From NCBI GenBank assembly GCA_945870155.1, contig CAMBSB010000011.1, forward strand, positions 1 through 64,000: a stretch of DNA of 64,000 nt, read 5' to 3'. The notes beneath the pieces were generated by a model. It saw only the letters and a list, made by a program, of their open reading frames with translations. It was not told where the DNA came from and ran no database searches. The translations under genes and the position numbers were made by a program. This document shows positions 9,701 through 18,187 of the stretch, one piece after another (position 1 is the first letter of the stretch; the number at the start of each line of letters is the position of its first letter). Source of the stretch: Paludibacter jiangxiensis (lineage in GTDB: Bacteria > Bacteroidota > Bacteroidia > Bacteroidales > Paludibacteraceae).

Positions 9701-10044
9701 CACAGTCGACCTGTTTCCAACAAAACGGTTTAAACGGCACAAAGTTAACTGTTGCCACAACCGATTGTAGTACAACTGCATTAATGCCTGTAAAGGCAAA
9801 GATCGGGATGCTTGTTTATCCTCAACCTGCAACAACAAAAGCAAGAATTGAATTAGCAAATATTGACGATTTAAGCAATAATTCATTGATTTTGTGTAAT
9901 TTAAATGGTAGTGTGGTGTTGATGAAAAGCTTCAGTGGTTCAAGCTTTATACTTGAAAAAAATGAGTTGAAATCAGGTTTTTATTTGCTCAATATTCTAA
10001 CCAAAAATGGAATGCAATTTAAATCAAAAATAGCTTTTAAATAA
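6760..10044 (+). CDS. secreted GH57 glycosidase (amylase-like) with starch-binding modules and a T9SS tail
   Basis: A 1094-residue exported enzyme. Residues 1-22 are a signal peptide. About 24-520 is a GH57 catalytic domain: the opening SYLWHMDQPVYW, GYWPAECAFSE with the predicted nucleophile Glu203, and LLAHDGDNAWGGG (341-349) with the predicted acid Asp. GH57 enzymes act on alpha-glucans. A module near 690-800 with LHWGVNATSGGW looks like a starch-binding fold. A linker domain and a CBM26-like module follow (about 907-990, IWAWNSNGNIFSSWPG). The end, from MLVYPQPATTKARIEL, is a T9SS type A sorting domain, so the protein should cross the outer membrane. It is monocistronic, with a LacI-type half-palindrome upstream. 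Exact substrate is uncertain. Confidence 0.88.
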   Translation: MKCKLILLFYLINFLNYYQISAQKVHTSYLWHMDQPVYWADKSKDKPESKQFVEESNRLKNNGTNIYPGSPVAHPTNNLEEIFSKADRVQAYQSSPRNAINSMRDIPNAGAQLSISGGLLDNIQSLGAKNQWGYSANWMNSYKEANGWKTSGNFTRLDIVNFTYDHAFSPFVSERALVRQIKAFQYVSSKYYGYNSKGYWPAECAFSERIIQSLVSCGIEWSVVPNSHLARTLSDYVHPYNINGNIDAPNRADKVPTQGINWYSGTIDGRGSTLAAPYCYQAHKAQYINPATGVAYKIDIIPMCNYISYIDGYSGANTSDISSKIEPFSSSSQPSIVLLAHDGDNAWGGGSSYYNEAVNSFSHAANAAGYEPVTIQQFLNDHPVPESDIVKVEDGAWVNADSDWGHPQFINWMWPLYSKTDYRFNPDGWTEDARNWAVITATDNYVTMAEDLEGGTLRNQYIAEGGTSATNAEKAWHFYFGGLNSGFMYYGKAEDMEVKPSMTGNIAIEYAQKVIDSKPGVDNTAPSVFIPQRYPYNPGEFTFGPTTAYKKVATSSDFHVWTFAYDVSGLSKVELKYRLDKDGGNPLSSNDNEIYNGGSEVEAWQTIDMNRRPMSSDPTTDSELNFFILPKAKADLCYAEIIGLKDKLVDYYVEATDSKGNVYRSPIQHVYVGLGDGQTGGGGSVVNWEPKEPSNASIITISCTNATASSKLHWGVNATSGGWVKPIAAYFSPTTVSTGSTSVETPFTLIDGKWQVVLGPFNNPAQAVSSVNFVINHGSNNWDNNNGSDYAIKLSSVSTDNPISQNFTKTLNQNESCVFTLSDFGFSSPKGNQFKAIKILSLPETGVLKLNGTNTFVGQLITNPTELIYFAALLNSSFSFKIIDNQDLESDANYTVSFVVKNPNISGITLSFKKPIEWGSSGVSIWAWNSNGNIFSSWPGVAMTDNGNAWYSYTFETSISSVNVIFSKNGNPQTVDINAVTQSTCFQQNGLNGTKLTVATTDCSTTALMPVKAKIGMLVYPQPATTKARIELANIDDLSNNSLILCNLNGSVVLMKSFSGSSFILEKNELKSGFYLLNILTKNGMQFKSKIAFK

Positions 10045-10092
10045 TTTCGTAGTTTATCAGGTTTTTTTGTGAAATTATAATTGTCTTGAAAA

Positions 10093-10130
10093 TTAGAAAC
10101 CACCTCATTAGCTTATGGGGTGGTTTCTAA
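10093..10130. terminator. hairpin between the convergent GH57 and cold-shock genes
   Basis: TTAGAAACCACC and GGTGGTTTCTAA form a 12-bp perfect stem with a 14-base loop, between the stops of two convergent genes. T runs on either side are short, so it may act as a weak terminator in both directions. Confidence 0.65.
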
Positions 10131-10176
10131 TATTTTAAAAAAATATATACTGTTAAAATAATTATTTTACAAAAAC

Positions 10177-10620
10177 CTATATTTTTTTAACTCGCACAGC
10201 ATTCATACCTTTCATTCCACGCTCAAGCTCAAAAGTAACATTATCACCTTCTTTAACTTCTTGCATAAGTCCTTTTACGTGAACAAAGAATTTCTCTTGC
10301 GTTCCGGTTTCTTTTATAAAACCAAATCCTTTTGTATCGTCGAAAAAATCTATTTTTCCAACGCGTTCGGTTGGCATAACTATATCTTCCTGACGCGAAA
10401 CTCCAATTTCGATGCTGTTGACATCTACTTTTAATTTTTTTGCGGGATCCGGTGGAGTATCTGTAAGTCGACCATATTCATCAACATAAGCAATCATGTT
10501 ATCCAAACCACTTTCTCCACTTAGTTTGCGTTCTTCTTTTTTTTGTAACTTTTCTTTCTTTTTCTTCAAACGATTTTTTTCGTTATCTTGTTTTGAATAG
10601 GTGTTCTGCGGTTTTGCCAT
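10177..10620 (-). CDS. cold-shock domain protein with a lysine-rich N-terminus
   Basis: A 147-residue protein. The first ~45 residues are highly charged (SKQDNEKNRLKKKKEKLQKK), probably a helical RNA-contacting arm. The C-terminal 65 residues are a cold-shock domain beginning VGKIDFFDDTKGFGFIKE, which contains RNP1 (KGFGFI), with RNP2 in EKFFVHV. It should bind single-stranded RNA or DNA. CspA itself is about 70 residues, so the N-terminal arm is an addition seen in some Bacteroidetes proteins. A -7 box (TAACTTTG on the minus strand, 10667-10674) gives a leader of about 40 nt. Confidence 0.9.
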   Translation of the reverse strand: MAKPQNTYSKQDNEKNRLKKKKEKLQKKEERKLSGESGLDNMIAYVDEYGRLTDTPPDPAKKLKVDVNSIEIGVSRQEDIVMPTERVGKIDFFDDTKGFGFIKETGTQEKFFVHVKGLMQEVKEGDNVTFELERGMKGMNAVRVKKI

Positions 10621-10835
10621 TAAAAATTTTATTATAGAATATTAGGACTTGTTTTAGGATTCTTTACAAAGTTAGTGAGTTTTTTTGAATTAATACTAAT
10701 AATGTAAATAATATAATTCAGTTTCCCGAAAATCTAAATTAGAAAAGTCTGTTTTCAATAAAATAGCTTGAATGTTTTGTGTTTGAATATAAATTCAATT
10801 TGCTGTATGTCAGTATGATATGTTTTTGTTGGATA

Positions 10836-10894
10836 TAAAAAAAGAAACATTTTTTAAAAAAGTGGATTAAAACTCTTTTTAAAATGTCTCTTTT
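10836..10894 (-). terminator. terminator of the LEA-like gene
   Basis: On the minus strand an AAAGAGACATTTT arm pairs with AAAATGTTTCTTT and runs into T7 and then ATATCC. It lies 25-85 bp downstream of the stop at 10920. Confidence 0.7.
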
Positions 10895-10919
10895 AAATTT
10901 TAATTGTATAAATGCAAGA

Positions 10920-11462
10920 TTAAGCTTTTGGTTCGTTTGGTTTATCTGTTTTCGCCTTAATTTTTTCGCTAACATTTTCAACAACATCTTCCACTTTAGC
11001 GCTAACTTTTTCAGCCACATCTTTCAATTTAACTTTGCCAACTTCTACTTTTTCTTTTACATCTTCAATAGTTTCCTCGGTCCATTGCTTAGCAGTTTCA
11101 ATTTTGTTGTCAATTTCATATTCTTTGCGCAGTTCTTCAACTTTAGCTTCTGCTTTTTCTTTTACAGCGCCCGCTTTTACTTTTAATTCAGCAACCTCTT
11201 CTTTTGCATCGGCTAAAACATCTGCTGCTTTCACTTTAAGCTCAGCAACTTCTTCTTTTGCTTCTTCTATAACATCAGCTGCTTTTTCTTTCATTTCGGC
11301 ATACTCTTCTTTTAAATCGGCAGCAACATCGGCAGCTTTTTCTTTGAGTTCAGATACTTCTTCTTTAACATCTGCTATTGCATCTTTCATTTCGTCTTGT
11401 GCTTTCGATGAAAGTTCGGTTGTTTTACCGACAATTTTGTTGAAAAATTCTTTTAGTCCCAT
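10920..11462 (-). CDS. LEA/YtxH-like amphipathic helical repeat protein
   Basis: A 180-residue, almost wholly helical, charged protein with no signal peptide. After MGLKEFFNKIVGKTTELSS it is built of degenerate 11- and 22-residue repeats of the type (V/E)AELKxKAADV(L/I)xDAKEE, six or so in a row (residues ~25-110), then a diverged tail ending in KAKTDKPNEPKA. Such patterns occur in LEA-like and apolipoprotein-like stress proteins and in YtxH-type proteins. A protective or membrane-surface role is inference. The DNA of the repeats is itself repetitive, so copy number may vary between strains. A -7 box (TAAATTTG, minus, 11495-11502) precedes it. Confidence 0.75.
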   Translation of the reverse strand: MGLKEFFNKIVGKTTELSSKAQDEMKDAIADVKEEVSELKEKAADVAADLKEEYAEMKEKAADVIEEAKEEVAELKVKAADVLADAKEEVAELKVKAGAVKEKAEAKVEELRKEYEIDNKIETAKQWTEETIEDVKEKVEVGKVKLKDVAEKVSAKVEDVVENVSEKIKAKTDKPNEPKA

Positions 11463-11616
11463 AATTTTATTAATTAATTAAATGAATATGTTTGCAAATT
11501 TACAGTTAATTTGTGAATATAGATGAATAATTTGAAAAAACCTGTCTAATAAATTGATTTTATATGTAAATTTCCGATATAGTTAATCGTTTGAATTTCA
11601 ATAATACTCATCTTTA

Positions 11617-12765
11617 TCAATATTTATTGTAATATGATTTTATATAGCTATATGCTTGTTTGTAAATTGGTTTTGTAAATTCTACAAACATATTTTGATT
11701 ATTAGGAGGAGTCTGAGCATTTTTATTACATGCTTCCACTTGTTCTTTAGTTAAGGCTCTCTCATCTCCATTGAAGCTGGACCAAGTTGTAAACCAAACA
11801 TATTCGCCTCCAAAATTTTGCTGTTGGATTAACTGATTTTGATTGTCGTAAATACGTACACTTAACACACCGGTTGATTTAATTTCTCTGCGGAAAGTGT
11901 GATATTTTGCTGTAACAGTATTATAAACATCTACTTTTTTGCCTTGCAAAGTGGCGCTGCCAACTTTTACACTATCACGTTTCATATCAATAGTATTTTT
12001 AGTTTCACGCACATTTCCTATCGAATAATCTTCGAAATTTAGTACTAAATATTGATGAGGTTTAATGGTATTTATGTTAGTAGCTTCAGAATAGTTATAG
12101 AAACGTATCATCTTATTTTTAAATGCATTAGTTATTTCAGCCATCAAATTTGTACTGAAAAAATCTGCCGACAATTGATAGCTCAAACTAGTACGTGGTT
12201 TTTCCACTACAATTCGCATAGTACCCTGAAATCGTGATTCATCAATCAAACTAAGTACATTTTTATAACCAGGTACATATTCATTTACTTTTTTAAATTG
12301 CTGATAAGCAATCCGTGCCTGATCTAAAGTTCCTACATTCAGTGTTTTATTGGCTATTTCGTAAACTTGAGCAGCAGCTTTTTGTCGGGCATCAGTTAAT
12401 TGTGCACGATATTCTGTTGGTCTTGGTATAATTTCAAGGGCTTTGGGGCATTTATAAATATTATCAGCCATTAAATTTAATCTTTCGTATTGTAAAACGA
12501 TAGTTTCATAATTATTTTGATCATTTTGTAATAGTGCATTGTCAATTTCGCGTAAAGCCTGCTGTTGAGCTAAGGGATATGTTTTGCTTAATACAAATTG
12601 AGCTTTTTCATTTTTAGGGTTGCTTTTTAACATGTCAACTGCATCAACACATGCTTTATAATAATCACCTTTTTTATAGGAATTATAACCTGTTGAGCAA
12701 GAAGCGACTGTGAAAACAAGAATTAAAAAGCTTATTAACTGATAATTAATAAATAGTTTATTCAT
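11617..12765 (-). CDS. hypothetical lipoprotein with an N-terminal TPR-like region
   Basis: A 382-residue protein whose specific family I cannot name. Residues 1-23 are a lipoprotein signal with lipobox VASC. The region YNSYKKGDYYKACVDAVDMLKSNPKNEKAQFVLSKTYPLAQQQAL reads like a TPR hairpin pair. The remainder is mixed alpha/beta with strand-rich segments (FQGTMRIVVEKPRTSLSY, HQYLVLNFEDYSIG). Monocistronic by spacing, it probably sits on the periplasmic face of the outer membrane. No enzymatic motif was seen. Confidence 0.75.
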   Translation of the reverse strand: MNKLFINYQLISFLILVFTVASCSTGYNSYKKGDYYKACVDAVDMLKSNPKNEKAQFVLSKTYPLAQQQALREIDNALLQNDQNNYETIVLQYERLNLMADNIYKCPKALEIIPRPTEYRAQLTDARQKAAAQVYEIANKTLNVGTLDQARIAYQQFKKVNEYVPGYKNVLSLIDESRFQGTMRIVVEKPRTSLSYQLSADFFSTNLMAEITNAFKNKMIRFYNYSEATNINTIKPHQYLVLNFEDYSIGNVRETKNTIDMKRDSVKVGSATLQGKKVDVYNTVTAKYHTFRREIKSTGVLSVRIYDNQNQLIQQQNFGGEYVWFTTWSSFNGDERALTKEQVEACNKNAQTPPNNQNMFVEFTKPIYKQAYSYIKSYYNKY

Positions 12766-12819
12766 TTTACTTTGTGTTTTTGTTTGTTATATATTAAGTT
12801 GCAAAAATTTTTCTTTGTT

Positions 12820-13608
12820 TTATTTGACTATATTTTTTTTCATTACACCAGATTTCTCGAATGAATATTTTACTGTCAATACAATACTTATTCCAATACT
12901 TAACACCGTAGATGCTAAAATAGCAATCATGATTGCAATTTGATATTTTATGGCGACCAAAGGTACTGATCCACCTAAAATTTGACCGGTCATCATGCCC
13001 GGAAGTGAAACAATTCCCATGGTTGCCATCGAAGCAAGCGTAGGGTTGATAGCTGCAACAAAACTTTTTTTTGCAAATGGAAGCAATGCTTCAAATTTGT
13101 TTGCACCCAAAGCTAATTTGTAAAAATATAAATTTTCTTCTTTGTGGATGGATTTATAAAAATCTCCCAAGCCTACTACATTGGCTCGCAGCGAATTACC
13201 CAATAACATTCCTCCTATAGCTATTATATATTTGGCTTCAAAAATATAATCCAATTGTACTATAAAGGTATTAAAATACAAAACAACAAAGAAATTAGCT
13301 AAAGCAAAAGAAACAAATACCGGTAAAAAGAAATGTTTTATATTAAGATTTGAATTTTTTATTACCGAGAATACGGCTACAGTAATCATTAATGTAAACC
13401 ACAATACGTTGATAATAAAATGATTATATTTAAATAGGTACTCCAGAAAAAATCCAATCATAAAAAGCTGTATAGCCATTCGAAATGTTGAAATCAGGAG
13501 CGAATTGAATAAACCCATTTTAAAATACCAAACTAAAAACAATGGAATGAGCAGTAATAATCCGCTCATAAACATCGAAAACAGAGTTAAATCAGGAGCT
13601 CCATTCAT
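12820..13608 (-). CDS. fetB: FetB-like ABC exporter permease (UPF0014)
   Basis: A 262-residue membrane protein with about seven hydrophobic segments and the UPF0014/FetB block SLRANVVGLGDFYKSIHKEENLYFYKLALGANKFEALLPFAKKSF, followed by MATMGIVSLPGMMTGQILGG. In E. coli FetAB exports iron and gives resistance to oxidative stress. Its ATG overlaps the end of the ATPase gene by 4 bp (ATGA), so the two are translationally coupled. Substrate here is inferred from the family. Confidence 0.88.
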   Translation of the reverse strand: MNGAPDLTLFSMFMSGLLLLIPLFLVWYFKMGLFNSLLISTFRMAIQLFMIGFFLEYLFKYNHFIINVLWFTLMITVAVFSVIKNSNLNIKHFFLPVFVSFALANFFVVLYFNTFIVQLDYIFEAKYIIAIGGMLLGNSLRANVVGLGDFYKSIHKEENLYFYKLALGANKFEALLPFAKKSFVAAINPTLASMATMGIVSLPGMMTGQILGGSVPLVAIKYQIAIMIAILASTVLSIGISIVLTVKYSFEKSGVMKKNIVK

Positions 13609-14240
13609 AATACATCAAATTTAATGGTCCTAATATCAAATCCTTTGGGCAAATATTTATCATGCGAAATATAGAGTACAGTAAAATCAGGCTTAGTCAG
13701 AAAAAAGTCTATTGTTTTTATTTTCAGTGAATTATCGAGTGAAGAGCTTATTTCGTCGAGCAAAAATATTTTTCTTTCCAACAGCAATGCATTAATTATG
13801 GCAATGCGTTGTTTTTCGCCACCCGAAAGCTCTTCTATGTTTTTATCAAGAAATGAAACCGGAATTTCAAAAAAATCTAAATAATTATCCAACATTGCAA
13901 GTGCTTTGGATTTAATATGGAGATTCGATTTTAAAAAAAGTGTTTCAGTAAAGAAATTTCGAACTTTCCCATACCCAATATTCAAATCCTGACTTATATA
14001 CACCACTGATTTTCTGAATTCCCAGAAGGATTTATCTTCTAAGTTATTGTTATTGAATAGGATATTCCCCGAATCAGCTTTTTCAAAACCCAATAACAAT
14101 CGAAAAAGGGTTGTCTTACCCAAACCCGAACGTCCACTAATTTGTACTTTATCGCCTTCATTAATTTTGAACGAAAAATTATTCAGAACAAATTGTTCTG
14201 AAAACTTTTTTGTTACATGTTGAAATTCGATTAAGCACAT
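13605..14240 (-). CDS. fetA: FetA-like ABC transporter ATP-binding protein
   Basis: A 211-residue ATPase. Walker A is GRSGLGKTT, the signature is LSGGEKQR and Walker B is IFLLDEISSSLD. I start at ATG 14240 (MCLIEFQHVTKKF). The longer open frame to 14318 adds an unlikely hydrophobic N-terminus, and a -7 box lies inside it at 14257-14264, so the longer start would be upstream of the transcript. Partner of the FetB permease immediately downstream. Confidence 0.9.
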   Translation of the reverse strand: MCLIEFQHVTKKFSEQFVLNNFSFKINEGDKVQISGRSGLGKTTLFRLLLGFEKADSGNILFNNNNLEDKSFWEFRKSVVYISQDLNIGYGKVRNFFTETLFLKSNLHIKSKALAMLDNYLDFFEIPVSFLDKNIEELSGGEKQRIAIINALLLERKIFLLDEISSSLDNSLKIKTIDFFLTKPDFTVLYISHDKYLPKGFDIRTIKFDVL

Positions 14241-14256
14241 AAAAATTAAATAATTG

Positions 14257-14264
14257 CAAAGATA
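14257..14264 (-). promoter_or_regulatory. -7 promoter box of fetAB
   Basis: CAAAGATA on the plus strand (TATCTTTG on the minus) lies 17 bp upstream of the chosen fetA ATG at 14240 and decides that start. Confidence 0.6.
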
Positions 14265-14529
14265 ATAAAATATTAAGTATAAATGATTTTTTATGTGTTT
14301 TTTGAAATTAAAGAACAAATGATAGTGAAGGTCATTGATTACAATGATAATTTAACTATTTTCGCAATTTGAAGCAAATTAACTAACAAAACTTTCAGCT
14401 ATAATTCTGTGTTTTAAGATAAGTATTTTAAAATATTCTTGACTTAAATTTATAAAAAACAAAAATAATCGCTTGAAAATTTGGCTCGTACCTACTTGTT
14501 TTTGTTATTTTGCATTCGATTTGTAAAAA

Positions 14530-16941
14530 ATGAATCTAACTAAATTAAAAACTATGTCGAAAAACCTTGTTATTGTAGAGTCACCAGCTAAGGCAAAAAC
14601 CATTGAAAAGTTTTTGGGATCGGATTATCAGGTTATGTCAAGTTTTGGACATATTCGCGATTTGGCAGATAAAGGTATTGGAATTGATTTTGAAAACAAC
14701 TATCAACCTCAATATATTGTTTCAACCGACAAGAAGAAAGTTGTTTCAGAGTTGAAAAAAGCAACAAAACTTGCTGAAATGGTATGGCTTGCTTCCGATG
14801 AAGACCGTGAAGGAGAAGCTATTGCATGGCATTTATACGAAGAATTAAAACTCAAACAAGATAATACCAAACGTATTGTTTTTCATGAAATTACCAAAGA
14901 AGCCATACTTCATGCCATTGCAAATCCGAGAGCTATTGACATAAATTTAGTTGATGCACAACAAGCCCGCCGTGTTTTGGACAGAATTGTAGGTTTTGAA
15001 CTTTCGCCTGTTTTGTGGAGAAAAATTCGCCCTTCGCTCTCTGCCGGTAGAGTTCAGTCAGTAGCAGTACGTTTAATAGTGGAACGTGAACGTGAAATTA
15101 ATCAGTTTACACCCGAATCGAGCTATAAAGTGAATGCTATTTTTAAAGCAAACGACATAAATGGCAATCCAATAGAATTGAAGGCTGAATTAAATCAACG
15201 ATTTAGCACAAAAATTGAAGCTGAAAATTTTCTTGAAAAATGCAAAAATGCAAATTTCAGCATTGATAGCATAGTGAAAAAACCAGCCAAAAAATCACCA
15301 GCACCACCATTTACAACCTCTACTTTGCAACAAGAAGCGGCTCGTAAACTCGGTTTCTCTGTTTCACAAACCATGATGGTGGCTCAAAGATTATACGAAT
15401 CGGGAAAAATAACTTATATGCGTACCGACTCGGTAAACTTGTCGGATTTAGCAATAGGAGCTTCTAAAGCTGAAATTATTGATATGGCAGGCAAAAAATA
15501 TGTGCAAACACGCCGTTTCAATACCAAAACAAAAGGTGCTCAGGAAGCGCATGAAGCAATTCGCCCATCGTATATGAATACACATACGGTCGAAGGAACT
15601 TCGCAGGAAAAAAGATTGTACGAATTAATTTGGAAACGTACTATTGCTTCTCAAATGGCAGATGCTGAACTAGAAAAAACCTCAATATTTATTAATATAT
15701 CTACTACAAATCAGCAGTTTTTTGCATCAGGCGAAGTGATCGTTTTTGATGGTTTTCTGAAAGTTTATCTCGAGTCGAACGATGATGAAAACGATGCTGA
15801 AAACGAATCATTACTTCCTGCCATGAAAAATGGAGAGGAATTACTTACGAATGAGATTGTTGCACAAGAACGTTTTTCGCAAAAACCCGCCCGATACAGC
15901 GAAGCAAGTTTAGTTCGTAAATTGGAAGAACTTGGAATTGGACGTCCTTCTACTTATGCTCCAACTATTTCGACAATTCAAAACAGAACATACGTGGAGA
16001 AAGGTGATAGAGTGGCTGATAGACGCGATTTTATTGTACTTAAACTGAAAGCAGGTAAAGTTTCGGAGCAGATAAAAACTGAAAATACGGGAGCAGAAAA
16101 ATCAAAATTATTCCCAACTGACATAGGTATAGTCGTAAATGATTTTTTAACAGAATATTTCCCTGAAATTTTAAATTTTAATTTCACTGCTGATGTAGAA
16201 AAAGAATTTGATTACATTGCCGATGGTAAAATAAAATGGACTAACTCTATTGATAAATTCTACAAAAAATTTCACCCAATTGTAGAAGATACAATGAAAA
16301 ACTCCGAACGTCAGGTTGGAGAACGAATTCTTGGAACAGACCCCGTTAGTGGTCGTCAACTTTCTGTAAAAATAGGAAAATTTGGACCTTTGGCTCAAAT
16401 AGGAATTGCCGACGAAGAAGAAAAACCGGTTTTTGCATCTTTACGCAAAGAGCAATCTATAGAAAGTATAAGTCTGGAAGAAGCTTTGGAATTATTTAAA
16501 TTGCCAAGACAACTAGGGGAATTTGAAGACAAAGTGATGACAGTTGCTATAGGTCGTTTTGGACCCTATATCCGACATGATGCCTCGTTTTATTCATTAC
16601 CAAAGACCGATGATCCAATGGAAATTTCGGCCGAAAGAGCCATTGAAATTATCGAAAACAAAAGGGAAGAAGAGAAAAACAGAATAATATGTACACTAGG
16701 TGATAGTGCTGAAATTCAAGTTCTTAATGGACGATTTGGTCCTTACTTTACTTTTAATAAGATAAACTATAAAATTCCAAAGGGAACTGAACCTGCAAGT
16801 TTAACTTTCGAGAAATGTCAGGAACTAATTGCAGCTCAGCCAGATGCAGGAATTAAAAAGAAAGGCTTTGGTGGTAAAAAAACAACAGCAAAGACCCCTG
16901 CAAAATCTCCGGCTAAAAAACCAACTAAAAGTAAAAAATAA
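14530..16941 (+). CDS. topA: DNA topoisomerase I
   Basis: An 803-residue type IA topoisomerase that relaxes negative supercoils. The Toprim domain opens NLVIVESPAKAKTIEKFLG and has the acidic DEDREGEAIAWHL. The catalytic Tyr is in GKITYMRTDSVNL (about residue 296). The C-terminus lacks the Cys4 zinc fingers of E. coli TopA. It has repeated ILGTDPVSGRQLSVKIGKFGP-like modules and a Lys/Ala/Pro-rich tail that probably binds DNA. MSKNLVIV at 14554 is an alternative start. A promoter-like TATTTTG (14506-14512) with TTTG 22 bp upstream precedes it. Confidence 0.97.
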   Translation: MNLTKLKTMSKNLVIVESPAKAKTIEKFLGSDYQVMSSFGHIRDLADKGIGIDFENNYQPQYIVSTDKKKVVSELKKATKLAEMVWLASDEDREGEAIAWHLYEELKLKQDNTKRIVFHEITKEAILHAIANPRAIDINLVDAQQARRVLDRIVGFELSPVLWRKIRPSLSAGRVQSVAVRLIVEREREINQFTPESSYKVNAIFKANDINGNPIELKAELNQRFSTKIEAENFLEKCKNANFSIDSIVKKPAKKSPAPPFTTSTLQQEAARKLGFSVSQTMMVAQRLYESGKITYMRTDSVNLSDLAIGASKAEIIDMAGKKYVQTRRFNTKTKGAQEAHEAIRPSYMNTHTVEGTSQEKRLYELIWKRTIASQMADAELEKTSIFINISTTNQQFFASGEVIVFDGFLKVYLESNDDENDAENESLLPAMKNGEELLTNEIVAQERFSQKPARYSEASLVRKLEELGIGRPSTYAPTISTIQNRTYVEKGDRVADRRDFIVLKLKAGKVSEQIKTENTGAEKSKLFPTDIGIVVNDFLTEYFPEILNFNFTADVEKEFDYIADGKIKWTNSIDKFYKKFHPIVEDTMKNSERQVGERILGTDPVSGRQLSVKIGKFGPLAQIGIADEEEKPVFASLRKEQSIESISLEEALELFKLPRQLGEFEDKVMTVAIGRFGPYIRHDASFYSLPKTDDPMEISAERAIEIIENKREEEKNRIICTLGDSAEIQVLNGRFGPYFTFNKINYKIPKGTEPASLTFEKCQELIAAQPDAGIKKKGFGGKKTTAKTPAKSPAKKPTKSKK

Positions 16942-17000
16942 TTTTGTGAAGGTTTGATTAAGATATTCAGGATTTATAAAATGATTTAAAACAACACATT

Positions 17001-18068
17001 ATGAAAAGAAGTTTGTGTATAATTATAGTATGTTTTGCAATTCTGTCATTATCGGCAAAAGAAAAAGTGAATTTAAATCAGGAGCAAAATGCTTTTGTTT
17101 ATTCATTGCCGCAAACTGAACTTTGCATAGAAGTTGAAATTGAGAAAATTACTCAGAAAACCGGCGTTTACAATCAGTATGCGCAGCGTTATTTGGCAAC
17201 TGATCAAATTATTTTAGAAGATAAAACCACATATAATCTCAAAAATATTCAAATTGGAAGTCGTGTAGTGGCTGACGCCAACCGGACATATATTTTACAA
17301 CTCGAAGAAAATATTTTGAGTCAGATTTGTGTTAATAGCAAGGGAATACTAAGTGGAATAAATGTTCACAATGCCATAGAAAACTATAAAATTCCTTCAA
17401 CTAATAAAATATATAATGAAAAAGCCGATGAAGTTACTTTATTGCCTTTGGGTGAAGAGTATATGATGGCCGGATCGAATGCAAAATTAGCCGAAGGTGC
17501 AGCAAAACAAATTTACCGCTTACGTGAAAGCAGAGTTAGCATTTTAACCGGAGATTTGGAAAAACTGCCTTCCGATGGAAAATCATTATCGACTATGCTC
17601 GCCGGTTTGGATAAGATGGAGAAACAATTGACCGAACTTTTTATAGGCAAAACTAAAACTGAAATTCTTAGAAAAACTATTTTTTTGATTCCAGATTCTA
17701 GCTATACTAATCAACAAGTACTTTTCCGATTATCATCACAAAAAGGATTGGTTACAAGCACAGATTTGTCGGGTAAGCCATATTTTATCAATTTCAGCTC
17801 CGAAAAACCGATACTTAAAGCCGAAGATTACTCTTTAAAAAACAATAAAAGCATATCAATCAACACGATACTTCCAGCAGTAACCAATGTAAGTATAACA
17901 GATGGAGTTAAGTCAATTTATTCTAATAATATCCTCATTCCACAATTTGGTGTGGTTGTACCTTTAAGTATCGAAGAACTGGCAAGGCAAAAATCCAAGG
18001 TTCAAATTGATACTATTACAGGTAGAATTTTAAGCATTGAAAAAACTGCTGATAAAAAAGGAAAATAG
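17001..18068 (+). CDS. exported DUF4831-family protein
   Basis: A 355-residue protein with a signal peptide (MKRSLCIIIVCFAILSLSA). The opening block FVYSLPQTELCIEVEIEKITQKTGVYNQYAQRYL and the mid-region GEEYMMAGSNAKLAEGAAKQIYRLRESR match my memory of the Bacteroidetes DUF4831 family, whose function is unknown. It should be periplasmic. It starts 59 bp after topA with no visible terminator between, so read-through from topA is possible. Confidence 0.75.
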   Translation: MKRSLCIIIVCFAILSLSAKEKVNLNQEQNAFVYSLPQTELCIEVEIEKITQKTGVYNQYAQRYLATDQIILEDKTTYNLKNIQIGSRVVADANRTYILQLEENILSQICVNSKGILSGINVHNAIENYKIPSTNKIYNEKADEVTLLPLGEEYMMAGSNAKLAEGAAKQIYRLRESRVSILTGDLEKLPSDGKSLSTMLAGLDKMEKQLTELFIGKTKTEILRKTIFLIPDSSYTNQQVLFRLSSQKGLVTSTDLSGKPYFINFSSEKPILKAEDYSLKNNKSISINTILPAVTNVSITDGVKSIYSNNILIPQFGVVVPLSIEELARQKSKVQIDTITGRILSIEKTADKKGK

Positions 18069-18187
18069 TTTTTTTAATAAAAAATAAGTAACACATTCTA
18101 ATCTTATAAACAGATTGAAATGTATTTCTTGTTTTCGATGTATTCTAATAAGATTAAAATCAATTAGATATGTTTTAAAGCTGCAAT

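Noticed and set aside
10739-11020. 93-codon minus-strand open frame
   Set aside because: It overlaps the end of the LEA-like gene in another frame and its terminator; lysine-rich composition reflects the repeat.
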